The notes below the pieces were generated by a model. It was not told the DNA's origin, made no database searches, and saw only the letters and a program-made list of their open reading frames with translations. Shown piece after piece: positions 14,923-23,436 of a stretch of 64,000 bases of DNA (positions are counted from its first letter, which is position 1; each line of letters starts with the position of its first letter). Made by a program: the position numbers and the translations under genes. Origin of the DNA: Streptococcus mitis. GTDB lineage: Bacteria; Bacillota; Bacilli; Lactobacillales; Streptococcaceae. The stretch covers positions 577,001 through 641,000 of the forward strand of contig NZ_CP067992.1 in the NCBI RefSeq assembly GCF_016658865.1. The letters are read 5' to 3'.

Positions 14923-14985
14923 TGGTGTCACTTTACCTCGATATACTCAAGTATAATCTTCGGTTACGATTATTAGTACTGTAAG
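14906..14985. repeat. Right flanking direct repeat of the toxin/immunity island
   Basis: Matches 5641-5716 in order and orientation: TTTTCAGAGGGCTTTTTATG, GTCACTTTACCTCG, TATACTCAAGTATA, AATCTTCGGTTAC and CTGTAAG, with a small insertion before the last block. Confidence 0.7.
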
Positions 14986-15010
14986 ACCAACTATATTTAT
15001 TTTTCTCATC

Positions 15011-15039
15011 TTGTTCCATTGTTGAAAATATGGTATACT
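15011..15039 (+). promoter_or_regulatory. Promoter of the iron-uptake operon
   Basis: TTGTTC (15011-15016) and TATACT (15034-15039) have a 17-bp spacer, and TGG before the -10 makes it an extended -10. The leader of about 45 nt is A/T-rich (GAGAATTTTCTAAATTTTTA); no Fur/PerR box could be assigned with confidence. Confidence 0.65.
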
Positions 15040-15088
15040 TTTCATGAGAATTTTCTAAATTTTTAAGATTCTATCAAAGGAGGTTTGC

Positions 15089-16135
15089 ATGCTTTCCAAA
15101 TTTTCTGGAAGCCGACAAGACCAGCAATTTGTGTTACTTTTAGTTATTTTGCTAGGTATTTTAGGGATTTCTCTCTTTCTAGCAGTTTCAATGGGATCTG
15201 TTGCGATTGATCTAGGAGATACCTATCGGATTATTTTGAGCAGGTTGGGATTTCCTCTTGAGATAGGAGAGGTTTCCAAGTCTACTCTTGCCATTGTATG
15301 GAACATGAGATTCCCCCGAGTATTGTTAGGTCTGATAGTAGGAGCAGGCCTTTCTATGTGTGGTAGCGTGATGCAGTCTACAGTGAACAATCCCATCGCA
15401 GAGCCTTATGTCTTAGGAATATCTGCGGGTGCAACTCTAGGGGCAACCTTGAGCATCATTCTTGGTTTAAAAGTGATGATTAGCCTTGGAGCTTTTCTTG
15501 GAGCTATTTTGGCAACAATTGCTGTCCTCATCATTGCCTCTATGCAGGGAAGGATGACGACTTCCAGTCTGATTTTATCAGGAACGGTGGTCAACGCTCT
15601 CTTTCTAGCCTTTTCCAACTTTATTATCTCAGTCGGAGCTAATGCGGATAGTGTGATGACCATTAAGTTTTGGACCATGGGCTCGCTCGCTGGGACTTCC
15701 TGGGCAGACTTGGTCCTGCCAACTATAGTAGTAGGAATAGCCTTTCTATTTTTCTCTACCCAGTATCGTGTTTTCAATGCGATGATGATGGGAGATGAGG
15801 CTGCTTTAACTTTGGGAATTCCTTTACGCTTTTATTGGTATCTTTATGTGACAATGGTGGCTGTGCTGACAGCAGTCTTAGTGGCAACTTGTGGGATTAT
15901 TGGATTTGTCGGTCTGATTACTCCACATTTAGCTCGAGGGATAGTAGGAACGAATTACAAGAGGCTTTTTCCTGTTGCGACCATACTGGGTGCCCTCTTT
16001 GTCATCTGGGCAGACGTACTCTCTCGTATCATCATTCCAAACGCAGAGCTTCCTATTGGTATTTTCACAGCCTTAGTAGGTGCTCCCTTCTTTATCTACA
16101 TTGTTGGAGGTAGGCGAAGGGAGGTGAGGGTCTGA
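15089..16135 (+). CDS. Iron-siderophore-type ABC transporter permease (FecCD/BtuC family)
   Basis: A 348-residue, very hydrophobic protein with about nine to ten membrane helices. RFPRVLLGLIVGAGLSMCG and GIIGFVGLITPHLARGIVG are the standard FecCD signatures, the latter including the coupling helix to the ATPase. Only one permease gene is present, so the channel is presumably a homodimer. ATG 15089 follows AAAGGAGGTTTGC. It is the first gene of a four-gene operon (permease, ATPase, lipoprotein, esterase) for ferric siderophore, heme or similar chelate uptake. The ligand cannot be named from sequence. Confidence 0.9.
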   Translation: MLSKFSGSRQDQQFVLLLVILLGILGISLFLAVSMGSVAIDLGDTYRIILSRLGFPLEIGEVSKSTLAIVWNMRFPRVLLGLIVGAGLSMCGSVMQSTVNNPIAEPYVLGISAGATLGATLSIILGLKVMISLGAFLGAILATIAVLIIASMQGRMTTSSLILSGTVVNALFLAFSNFIISVGANADSVMTIKFWTMGSLAGTSWADLVLPTIVVGIAFLFFSTQYRVFNAMMMGDEAALTLGIPLRFYWYLYVTMVAVLTAVLVATCGIIGFVGLITPHLARGIVGTNYKRLFPVATILGALFVIWADVLSRIIIPNAELPIGIFTALVGAPFFIYIVGGRRREVRV

Positions 16136-16136
16136 T

Positions 16137-16892
16137 ATGGACTTGATTTGTCAGGATATCCATTTTGGACTAGGAGAGAAAAAAATCCTCAAAGGAGTCT
16201 CTCTTAAGGTTGAAGGGAATCAATTTCACACGATACTAGGACCAAATGGAAGCGGGAAAACCAGTCTACTTAAACTCCTCTATCGTCAGGAAAAGGCGGA
16301 CAAAGGCTTGATAAGCCTAGATGGAAAGCCTCTGGAACAATGGACGCTCAAAGAAACAGCCAAGCAAATGGCAGTTGTGACCCAGTTTAACCAACTGCAG
16401 TTTGATTGTACAGTTGAAGAAATCGTCTTGCTGGGAAGAACTCCCCACCTCTCTTTTTTACAGAAGGAAAGGGAAAGGGATTTTACTCTCGTTCAAGATG
16501 CCCTCGTTAAGGTGGATATGCTCGAGAAGAAAACTCGTCTCTATTCTTCTCTGTCAGGGGGAGAGAAACAGCGAGTCTTACTAGCCCGCGCCTTGGTGCA
16601 AGAACCGACTCTCTTGCTCCTGGACGAACCAACCAATCACCTGGATATCAGGTATCAGCTAGACTTGTTGGCCATTGTGAAGGAGCTCAAGGTCAATGTT
16701 CTAGCTATCCTGCATGATATTCAACTTGCTTGTCGCTATTCGGATTATCTCTATCTGATGAAAGAGGGGGAAATCCTTTACCAAGGGACTCCAAAGGAGA
16801 CCATCACCCCTGAGTCATTGCAAACTGTATACGGAGTTCAAAGTCAGGTGACTTGGACCGAGGATCAGCAAGCTATGATTCACTATTTATAA
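16137..16892 (+). CDS. Iron-siderophore-type ABC transporter ATP-binding protein (FecE/FhuC family)
   Basis: A 251-residue ATPase one base after the permease stop. Walker A GPNGSGKTS, signature LSGGEKQR and Walker [13 protein letters not shown] are intact, with the switch His in AILHDIQLACRYSD. The FhuC-type C-terminal segment (ITPESLQTVYGVQSQV) marks the metal-chelate subfamily. It powers the FecCD permease from the cytoplasmic side. Confidence 0.92.
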   Translation: MDLICQDIHFGLGEKKILKGVSLKVEGNQFHTILGPNGSGKTSLLKLLYRQEKADKGLISLDGKPLEQWTLKETAKQMAVVTQFNQLQFDCTVEEIVLLGRTPHLSFLQKERERDFTLVQDALVKVDMLEKKTRLYSSLSGGEKQRVLLARALVQEPTLLLLDEPTNHLDIRYQLDLLAIVKELKVNVLAILHDIQLACRYSDYLYLMKEGEILYQGTPKETITPESLQTVYGVQSQVTWTEDQQAMIHYL

Positions 16893-16911
16893 GAATGAAA
16901 AGGAAAACAAG

Positions 16912-17922
16912 ATGAAAAAAACACTAAGCATTTTACTGGTAACAGTAGCTACCCTAACCATGGCAGCTTGTGGCAATACTACTACAGAAAAAGCTACCAC
17001 ACAGTCTAGCACAGAAACAAGTCAAAAGGCGAGCGCAGAGACGACTTATCCACTAACGGTTAAGACCTATGATGCTAAAGGAAATGAAGTCGAACAAGTC
17101 TTTGACAAGGCACCTGAAAAAGTTATCACCAACAATCTTTCAACAACTGAAATCTTATTGGAGTTGGGGTTGAAGGATAAAATTGTTGGCATGCTCAATC
17201 CAGACAATGCTGTGACGGACAAATACAAGGACGCGATTGCGACTATTCCTCAAATTGGGGATAAAAAAACAGTCTCACAAGAGACAGTCCTTTCTTATGA
17301 GCCGGACGCTGTGATGGGTCGAAACATGATGTTTTCTGAAAAATCCTTGGGGACAGTTAGCACTTGGAATGAAAACAAAATCCCAGTTTATACGCAAAAA
17401 GCTTCTCTCTCAACGATTCAGCAAGATTTAGGAAATATTGTAGAAGATGTTAAAAATCTTGGAATGATTTTTAATGTTCAGGACAAGGCTAATGAATACG
17501 CAGCTCAATTACAAACTAAAATTGACGCTGTTAAGAAAGTAAACCCAGCAAGCCAAGGTGAAAAGAAAAAGGCTTTGATTATGGTTGCGTATAATGATGA
17601 AACCTTCGGTGCCTACAAGTCTGCTTTGCAAGAAAGTTTGCTGAACCAACTTGGTTATACAAACGTTGCTACGGGGACATCAGGCTTGACCTTGGAAAAT
17701 CTCGTGTCAATGGATCCTGAATTGATTATCTATGTAACCAGCGATCGCAATAAAAAATTGGATGAAAAAGCAGTAGAGTTGATGAAGGCAAATGCTGTTT
17801 TGGAAAGCGTTCCTGCTATTAAGAATCAAAAAATCATGACCATCTCTTACGATGAATTGATGGACTATGGTCCAGCAGTGATTGATTCTCTTGAGAAAAT
17901 CAATGACTTTATCAATAAATAA
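16912..17922 (+). CDS. Iron-siderophore ABC transporter substrate-binding lipoprotein (FepB/PiuA-like)
   Basis: A 336-residue protein with a clear lipoprotein signal: MKKT..., hydrophobic stretch, then TMAAC with the lipidated Cys at 20, followed by a Thr/Ser/Glu-rich tether to about residue 45. The rest is a class III periplasmic-binding fold (VITNNLSTTEILLELGLKDK; ETVLSYEPDAVMG; LVSMDPELIIYVTS). This family captures ferric chelates outside the membrane and hands them to the permease. SD: AAAGGAAAACAAG. Confidence 0.9.
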   Translation: MKKTLSILLVTVATLTMAACGNTTTEKATTQSSTETSQKASAETTYPLTVKTYDAKGNEVEQVFDKAPEKVITNNLSTTEILLELGLKDKIVGMLNPDNAVTDKYKDAIATIPQIGDKKTVSQETVLSYEPDAVMGRNMMFSEKSLGTVSTWNENKIPVYTQKASLSTIQQDLGNIVEDVKNLGMIFNVQDKANEYAAQLQTKIDAVKKVNPASQGEKKKALIMVAYNDETFGAYKSALQESLLNQLGYTNVATGTSGLTLENLVSMDPELIIYVTSDRNKKLDEKAVELMKANAVLESVPAIKNQKIMTISYDELMDYGPAVIDSLEKINDFINK

Positions 17923-18595
17923 TGAGTTTGATTGGGAAGGAATTCAAGTCAAAATCAGCCTTCCCTCTAACTACGACCCCAATCAAACCTATCCGGCTAT
18001 TTTATTGAATGATGGAAACTTGGATTTCCTATCGTCCCTTTCCGAATCTATGATTTTAGTGGGCTTGATTTCTAAAAATCGCTTAGACGACTACACTCCC
18101 TGGAAGGCATCAGCTCTGAGAGATGGAGCTCCAGATTTTGGCGGTCAGGCCAAGGTCTATCATGATCATTTATTTGGAGGTCTTTTAGACAAGTTGCAGT
18201 CGCTTTATCGACTGGATGAGGCACGCCTTGCTTATGGAGGCTACTCACTCGGTGGTTTGGCGGCAGTCTACAGTCTTTTCAGCTTTGACAAGGTTTCCTG
18301 TGTCTTTTCGATCTGCGGTTCCTTTTGGTATCCTGGTTTTGTGACTTACTGCAAGACAGAGACAGTGAAAAATTTGGACTGTTTGCTGTATTTACAGAAC
18401 GGTCAAACAGAAGGAGCACACCATACTAATCGCTTGGCTCAAGCACCAGTCTATGCTGAGCAGATCCATACCAGTCTTCAGAAATGTTATCCGAACGGTC
18501 AATTTGTCTTTGATCCTTATGGACACCATGAACAAGTAGCTGAACGATTCCTAGCTTTTTCCAGCTGGTTGGCCCAAAAATGGAAAATCGAATAA
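17903..18595 (+). CDS. Putative alpha/beta-hydrolase esterase (Fes/IroE-like) of the iron operon
   Basis: A 230-residue esterase. The nucleophile elbow GGYSLGG puts Ser near residue 115; a C-terminal YGHHEQ gives the likely catalytic His near 211. It is in the esterase D/IroE family, members of which hydrolyse ferric-siderophore esters to release iron in the cytoplasm. There is no signal peptide, in line with a cytosolic role. The start at ATG 17903 overlaps the end of the binding-protein gene by 20 bases in another frame; ATG 17882 is a longer option. Gene order supports a link to iron release; the substrate is unknown. Confidence 0.75.
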   Translation: MTLSINNEFDWEGIQVKISLPSNYDPNQTYPAILLNDGNLDFLSSLSESMILVGLISKNRLDDYTPWKASALRDGAPDFGGQAKVYHDHLFGGLLDKLQSLYRLDEARLAYGGYSLGGLAAVYSLFSFDKVSCVFSICGSFWYPGFVTYCKTETVKNLDCLLYLQNGQTEGAHHTNRLAQAPVYAEQIHTSLQKCYPNGQFVFDPYGHHEQVAERFLAFSSWLAQKWKIE

Positions 18596-18602
18596 AAGAT
18601 TT

Positions 18603-18636
18603 ATCCCTTGGCTTTTGCCAAGGGATTGTTGTATTT
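18603..18636. terminator. Terminator between esterase and acyltransferase genes
   Basis: ATCCCTTGGC-TTTT-GCCAAGGGAT is a perfect 10-bp stem followed by TGTTGTATTTATTT. It lies between convergent genes and could serve both strands. Confidence 0.8.
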
Positions 18637-18638
18637 AT

Positions 18639-19388
18639 TTAACCAAGGTTTTCTCTCTTTTTATCTGGATTCCATACGAAGCTTGCGATAAAGCTAAAGA
18701 TGATAGTTAGGATAGCGAGGATAATGGCAATGATGAGAGCAGGGATGCGGATAAACCACCAGAGTGGGTTTGGTTTTTTATCATTATGCCATTGTTTGGT
18801 TTCTTGGTCCAGACGTTGGAATTCTGTTTGGATACGATTGGCGACTGTTTCAATACCTTCATCATTCATTTTCTTGATATCTGAGATATCGATTGGATTT
18901 CCAAAGTTCATATCGACACGCTCACGACTAACCAAGCCTTTCAAGGTCATAGGACCTGTGTAGGTAACCGGCATGATACGCACCTTGGCCATCTTGGCAA
19001 TTAGAGCAACTCCACCTTTGACATCGTTTGAGTGACGGCTCCCGCTTGGAAACATGATGAGAGAGCGATCACTTTTTTTAAGAACATTGATAGGATATTT
19101 GATGGCAGAAGCACTAGGATTTTCACGGTCAATAGGAAAGGCACCACACATACGAATCCACCAACCAAAGATACGGTTGGTAAAGAGTTCTTTTTTGGCC
19201 ATAAAGATAAATTGTTTTGGTTTGGTCGCAAAGGCCATATAAACAGGATCCCACCAGGTACGGTGAGGGGCAACCAGAATATAATTTTCATCTTGATTAG
19301 GAATTTTATCGGTATTATGATAGTGGGCATTGCCATTGATGGACCATAGGAGCAAGACAACCAATCCACGTAAATAAGTATAAAACAT
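18639..19388 (-). CDS. 1-acyl-sn-glycerol-3-phosphate acyltransferase-like protein (PlsC family)
   Basis: A 249-residue protein. The acyltransferase motif HRTWWD (HX4D, His42/Asp47) is intact, followed by GAFPIDR and MFPSGSRHS. The third motif usually reads FPEGTR, so Glu is replaced by Ser here. A C-terminal segment IPALIIAIILAILTIIFSFIASFVW forms one or two membrane helices, unusual for the minimal PlsC. Start at 19388 is set by AAGGAGATCGC; the frame extends upstream to 19433 without an SD. The role would be phosphatidic acid formation or another lipid acylation at the membrane. Confidence 0.85.
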   Translation of the reverse strand: MFYTYLRGLVVLLLWSINGNAHYHNTDKIPNQDENYILVAPHRTWWDPVYMAFATKPKQFIFMAKKELFTNRIFGWWIRMCGAFPIDRENPSASAIKYPINVLKKSDRSLIMFPSGSRHSNDVKGGVALIAKMAKVRIMPVTYTGPMTLKGLVSRERVDMNFGNPIDISDIKKMNDEGIETVANRIQTEFQRLDQETKQWHNDKKPNPLWWFIRIPALIIAIILAILTIIFSFIASFVWNPDKKRENLG

Positions 19389-19418
19389 GCGATCTCCTTC
19401 GATTCTTTTCTTGTTATT

Positions 19419-19447
19419 ATTATACCTTATCAAAGGAGGGCTGGCAA
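19419..19447 (-). promoter_or_regulatory. Acyltransferase promoter
   Basis: On the minus strand TTGCCA, 17 bp, then TATAAT, 31 bases before the ATG at 19388. Confidence 0.75.
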
Positions 19448-19504
19448 ACTTTTCCCTTGACCAGGTCCATATTTGGGATGAGATTAGAATTCTTTTAGAA
19501 AAAA

Positions 19505-19513
19505 TGATATGAT
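19505..19513 (+). promoter_or_regulatory. Extended -10 placed for a leaderless transcript
   Basis: TGATATGAT (TGn-TATGAT) ends seven bases before ATG 19521, so transcription would begin at or next to the start codon. No SD is present. Confidence 0.4.
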
Positions 19514-19520
19514 AGAATTT

Positions 19521-21857
19521 ATGGATAAAAATAAGATTATGGGATTAACCCAAAAAGAAGTCAAGGAAAGACAGGCTAAGGGCTTGGTCAATGATTTTAC
19601 TGCTTCGGCCAGTACTAGCACTTGGCAAATCGTTAAACGAAATGTCTTTACCCTTTTTAACGCTTTGAACTTTGCCATTGCTTTGGCCCTTGCCTTTGTG
19701 CAGGCTTGGAGCAATTTGGTCTTTTTTGCTGTTATCTGCTTTAACGCTTTTTCTGGGATTGTGACCGAGCTGCGGGCTAAACACATGGTGGACAAGCTCA
19801 ATCTCATGACCAAGGAAAAGGTCAAGACTATTCGTGATGGCCAAGAAGTGGCTCTGAATCCTGAAGAATTGGTGTTAGGAGATGTCATTCGTTTGTCTGC
19901 AGGAGAGCAGATTCCTAGTGATGCCTTGGTTTTGGAAGGCTTTGCGGAAGTCAATGAAGCCATGTTGACGGGGGAAAGTGATTTGGTGCAAAAGGAAGTT
20001 GATACCTTGCTTTTGTCAGGAAGTTTCCTAGCTAGTGGGTCAGTTTTAGCTCAAGTTCACCATGTCGGTGCAGACAACTATGCTGCCAAACTTATGTTGG
20101 AGGCCAAGACCGTTAAACCAATCAACTCTCGTATCATGAAATCGCTGGACAGGTTAGCAGGTTTTACTGGGAAGATTATCATTCCCTTTGGTTTGGCTCT
20201 CTTGCTAGAAGCCTTGATCTTAAAAGGCCTGCCTCTCAAGTCATCCGTTGTAAACTCGTCGACAGCCCTTTTGGGGATGTTACCTAAGGGAATTGCTCTT
20301 TTGACCATCACTTCACTCTTAACCGCGGTGATTAAGCTGGGCTTGAAAAAGGTCTTGGTGCAGGAGATGTACTCTGTTGAGACCTTGGCGCGCGTGGATA
20401 TGCTCTGTTTGGACAAGACGGGCACCATCACCCAAGGAAAGATGCAGGTGGAGGCTGTTCTTCCACTGACGGAAACTTATAGTGAAGAGGCTATTGCCAG
20501 TATCCTGACTAGTTACATGGCCCATAGTGAGGATAAAAATCCAACTGCGCAAGCTATTCGCCAGCGTTTCCAAGGACAGGTTGCCTATCCTATGATTTCC
20601 AACCTTCCTTTCTCAAGCGACCGCAAGTGGGGAGCTATGGAATTGGAAGAATTAGGGACAGTTTTCTTAGGGGCGCCTGAGATGTTGTTGGACTCTGAAG
20701 TCCCTGAAGCCAGAGAGGCCTTGGAGAGAGGGTCACGTGTCTTGGTCTTAGCTCTTAGTCAGGAGAAATTAGACCATCACAAACCACAGAAACCATCTGA
20801 TATTCAGGCTCTAGCCTTGCTGGAAATCTTGGACCCCATTCGAGAGGGAGCAGCAGAGACGCTGGACTATCTCCGTTCTCAGGAAGTGGGACTCAAGATT
20901 ATCTCTGGTGATAATCCGGTCACTGTATCTAGCATTGCTCAGAAGGCTGGTTTTGCGGACTACCACAGCTATGTCGATTGCTCGAAAATTACGGATGAGG
21001 AATTGGTTGCTATGGCGGAGGAGACTGCGATTTTCGGACGTGTTTCCCCTCATCAAAAGAAACTCATCATCCAAACGCTGAAAAAAGCGGGGCATACAAC
21101 AGCTATGACAGGGGATGGAGTTAATGATATTCTGGCCCTTCGTGAGGCGGATTGTTCTATCGTGATGGCTGAGGGAGATCCCGCGACTCGTCAGATTGCC
21201 AATCTGGTTCTCTTGAACTCTGACTTCAATGATGTTCCTGAGATTCTCTTTGAAGGTCGTCGCGTGGTCAATAACATTGCCCACATCGCCCCGATTTTCT
21301 TGATTAAGACGATTTATTCCTTCTTGCTCGCAGTTATCTGTATCGCCAGTGCTTTACTAGGTCGGTCTGAGTGGATCTTGATTTTTCCCTTCATTCCAAT
21401 TCAGATTACCATGATCGACCAGTTCGTGGAAGGTTTCCCACCATTCGTTCTGACTTTTGAGCGAAATATCAAACCTGTCGAGCCAAACTTCCTCAGAAGA
21501 TCCATGCTTCGTGCTCTACCAAGCGCACTTATGGTCGTGTTCAGCGTTCTTTTTGTGAAAATTTTTGGAAGTAGCCAAGGTTGGTCTGAAATAGAAATCT
21601 CAACCCTCCTCTATTATCTACTTGGGTCAATTGGTTTCTTATCCGTATTTAGAGCCTGCATGCCATTTACCCTATGGCGTGTCCTCTTGATTGTTTGGTC
21701 AGTAGGAGGCTTCCTAGCCACAGCTCTCTTCCCAAGAATTCAAAAACTGCTTGAAATTTCGACCTTGACAGGACAAACATTACCTGTTTATGGTGTCATG
21801 ATGTTGGTCTTTACCGTGATTTTCATCCTGACTAGTCGCTATCAAGCCAGAAAATAA
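19521..21857 (+). CDS. Cation-translocating P-type ATPase, CtpE-like
   Basis: A 778-residue P-type ATPase: phosphorylation motif DKTGT near residue 298, actuator loop LTGES, hinge GDGVNDILALREADC, and about eight to ten membrane helices. Cys/His-rich N-terminal metal domains and the CPx motif are absent, so it is not a copper/cadmium P1B pump. Related actinobacterial CtpE pumps are tied to Ca2+ uptake; the ion for streptococcal homologues is not settled. ATG 19521 is preferred because a -10 box lies directly upstream; an in-frame ATG at 19509 exists. It is monocistronic. Confidence 0.88.
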   Translation: MDKNKIMGLTQKEVKERQAKGLVNDFTASASTSTWQIVKRNVFTLFNALNFAIALALAFVQAWSNLVFFAVICFNAFSGIVTELRAKHMVDKLNLMTKEKVKTIRDGQEVALNPEELVLGDVIRLSAGEQIPSDALVLEGFAEVNEAMLTGESDLVQKEVDTLLLSGSFLASGSVLAQVHHVGADNYAAKLMLEAKTVKPINSRIMKSLDRLAGFTGKIIIPFGLALLLEALILKGLPLKSSVVNSSTALLGMLPKGIALLTITSLLTAVIKLGLKKVLVQEMYSVETLARVDMLCLDKTGTITQGKMQVEAVLPLTETYSEEAIASILTSYMAHSEDKNPTAQAIRQRFQGQVAYPMISNLPFSSDRKWGAMELEELGTVFLGAPEMLLDSEVPEAREALERGSRVLVLALSQEKLDHHKPQKPSDIQALALLEILDPIREGAAETLDYLRSQEVGLKIISGDNPVTVSSIAQKAGFADYHSYVDCSKITDEELVAMAEETAIFGRVSPHQKKLIIQTLKKAGHTTAMTGDGVNDILALREADCSIVMAEGDPATRQIANLVLLNSDFNDVPEILFEGRRVVNNIAHIAPIFLIKTIYSFLLAVICIASALLGRSEWILIFPFIPIQITMIDQFVEGFPPFVLTFERNIKPVEPNFLRRSMLRALPSALMVVFSVLFVKIFGSSQGWSEIEISTLLYYLLGSIGFLSVFRACMPFTLWRVLLIVWSVGGFLATALFPRIQKLLEISTLTGQTLPVYGVMMLVFTVIFILTSRYQARK

Positions 21858-21860
21858 AGA

Positions 21861-21893
21861 AAGGCTGCAATCTGTGGATTGCGGTCTTTTTAG
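21861..21893 (+). terminator. Terminator after the P-type ATPase
   Basis: GCTGCAATC-TGTG-GATTGCGGT followed by CTTTTT. Confidence 0.8.
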
Positions 21894-21916
21894 GTACAAG
21901 ATTGCCAGCTGAAATG

Positions 21917-21925
21917 TGGTATAAT
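21917..21925 (+). promoter_or_regulatory. trmK operon promoter
   Basis: TGGTATAAT, a perfect extended -10, lies 33 bases before the trmK ATG. No good -35 at 16-18 bp. Confidence 0.65.
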
Positions 21926-21958
21926 AAGAGGTAATAGAGTTTTGGAAAGTGAGAGAAA

Positions 21959-22636
21959 ATGATTTCAAAGAGATTAGAATTAGTGGCTTCCTTTGTGCCA
22001 CAGGGAGCTATTTTACTAGATGTGGGAAGTGACCATGCTTATCTGCCTATCGACTTGGTCGAAAGAGGAAAAATCGAAAGTGCCATTGCAGGTGAGGTGG
22101 TGGAAGGTCCCTACCAATCTGCAGTCAAAAATGTTGAGGCTCACAGCCTAAAGGAGAAAATCCAGGTTCGTTTAGCCAATGGCTTGGCAGCCTTTGAAGA
22201 GTCAGACCAAGTGTCTGTCATTACCATTGCTGGTATGGGTGGTCGTTTGATTGCTAGGATTTTAGAAGAAGGCTTGGACAAGTTAGCTAATGTAGAACGA
22301 TTGATCCTTCAGCCCAATAATCGTGAAGACGACTTGCGTATCTGGCTACAAGAGAACGGATTTCAGATTGTAGCTGAAAGCATCTTAGAAGAAGCTGGCA
22401 AGTTTTACGAGATTTTGGTGGTGGAAGCAGGACAAATGAAGCTATCAGCCAGTGATGTTCGCTTTGGACCTTTCTTGTCCAAAGAGATCAGTCCAGTCTT
22501 TGTCCAAAAATGGCAAAAAGAAGCTGCTAAGCTAGAGTTCGCCCTTGGACAAATCCCTGAAAAAAATTTGGAAGAACGTCAAGTTCTAGTAGATAAAATT
22601 CAAGCCATCAAGGAGGTGCTCCATGTTAGCAAGTGA
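21959..22636 (+). CDS. trmK: tRNA (adenine(22)-N1)-methyltransferase
   Basis: A 225-residue class I methyltransferase. The SAM site [16 protein letters not shown] (motif I, residues 19-34), [11 protein letters not shown], and [14 protein letters not shown] are the TrmK family marks; the C-terminal third is the family coiled coil. TrmK methylates A22 of tRNA in Gram-positive bacteria. It overlaps the next gene by 14 bases, a pairing (trmK plus NIF3-like) widely kept in Firmicutes. SD GTGAGAG. Confidence 0.92.
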   Translation: MISKRLELVASFVPQGAILLDVGSDHAYLPIDLVERGKIESAIAGEVVEGPYQSAVKNVEAHSLKEKIQVRLANGLAAFEESDQVSVITIAGMGGRLIARILEEGLDKLANVERLILQPNNREDDLRIWLQENGFQIVAESILEEAGKFYEILVVEAGQMKLSASDVRFGPFLSKEISPVFVQKWQKEAAKLEFALGQIPEKNLEERQVLVDKIQAIKEVLHVSK

Positions 22637-23420
22637 AGTGATTAACGTGTATGAAGCTTTTTGTCCTCAGGAATTTTCCATGGAGGGAGACAGTCGTGGT
22701 CTGCAAATTGGCACTTTGGACAAGGATATCCAAAGGGTCATGGTGGCTCTCGATATTCGTGAAGAAACGGTGGCTGAAGCCATTGAAAAGGGTGTGGACT
22801 TGATTATTGCCAAGCACGCGCCGATTTTCCGTCCTATCAAGGACTTGGTATCTAGCCGTCCGCAAAATCAGATTTACATCGACCTCATCAAGCATAACAT
22901 TGCAGTTTATGTCAGCCATACCAATATTGATATCGTTGAAAATGGTCTCAATGATTGGTTCTGTCAGATGCTAGGTATCGAGGAAACGACCTATCTGCAG
23001 GAGACAGGTCCTGAACGTGGAATTGGACGTATTGGGAATGTTCAGCCTCAGACATTTGGGGAATTGGCCCAGCATGTCAAGCAAGTCTTTGGTTTAGATA
23101 GCCTTCGATTGGTGCATTATCAAGAGAGAGATTTGCAGAAGCCTATTTCAAGAGTGGCCATCTGTGGTGGTAGCGGGCAGTCTTTCTATAAGGATGCTTT
23201 GGCAAAGGGGGCAGATGTTTATATCACTGGTGATATTTACTACCACACTGCCCAGGATATGTTGTCTGATGGGTTACTGGCATTGGACCCAGGCCACTAT
23301 ATCGAAGTGATTTTTGTGGAAAAAATCTCTGCACTCCTTACTCAATGGAAGGTAGAAAATGGCTGGCCTATTGATGTCTTACCTAGTCAGGCATCAACCA
23401 ATCCTTTCCACCATATCTAA
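22623..23420 (+). CDS. NIF3-like dinuclear metal-centre protein
   Basis: A 265-residue protein with the metal-ligand motifs [18 protein letters not shown] and DPGHYIEV typical of the NIF3/YqfO/YbgI family, which forms hexamers with a two-metal site. The insert found in the longer B. subtilis YqfO is absent. The biochemical role is not settled; GTP cyclohydrolase activity has been claimed for some members. Translationally coupled to trmK (SD AAGGAGGTG inside it). Confidence 0.9.
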   Translation: MLASEVINVYEAFCPQEFSMEGDSRGLQIGTLDKDIQRVMVALDIREETVAEAIEKGVDLIIAKHAPIFRPIKDLVSSRPQNQIYIDLIKHNIAVYVSHTNIDIVENGLNDWFCQMLGIEETTYLQETGPERGIGRIGNVQPQTFGELAQHVKQVFGLDSLRLVHYQERDLQKPISRVAICGGSGQSFYKDALAKGADVYITGDIYYHTAQDMLSDGLLALDPGHYIEVIFVEKISALLTQWKVENGWPIDVLPSQASTNPFHHI

Positions 23421-23436
23421 TTAGAAGGTGAAGACA

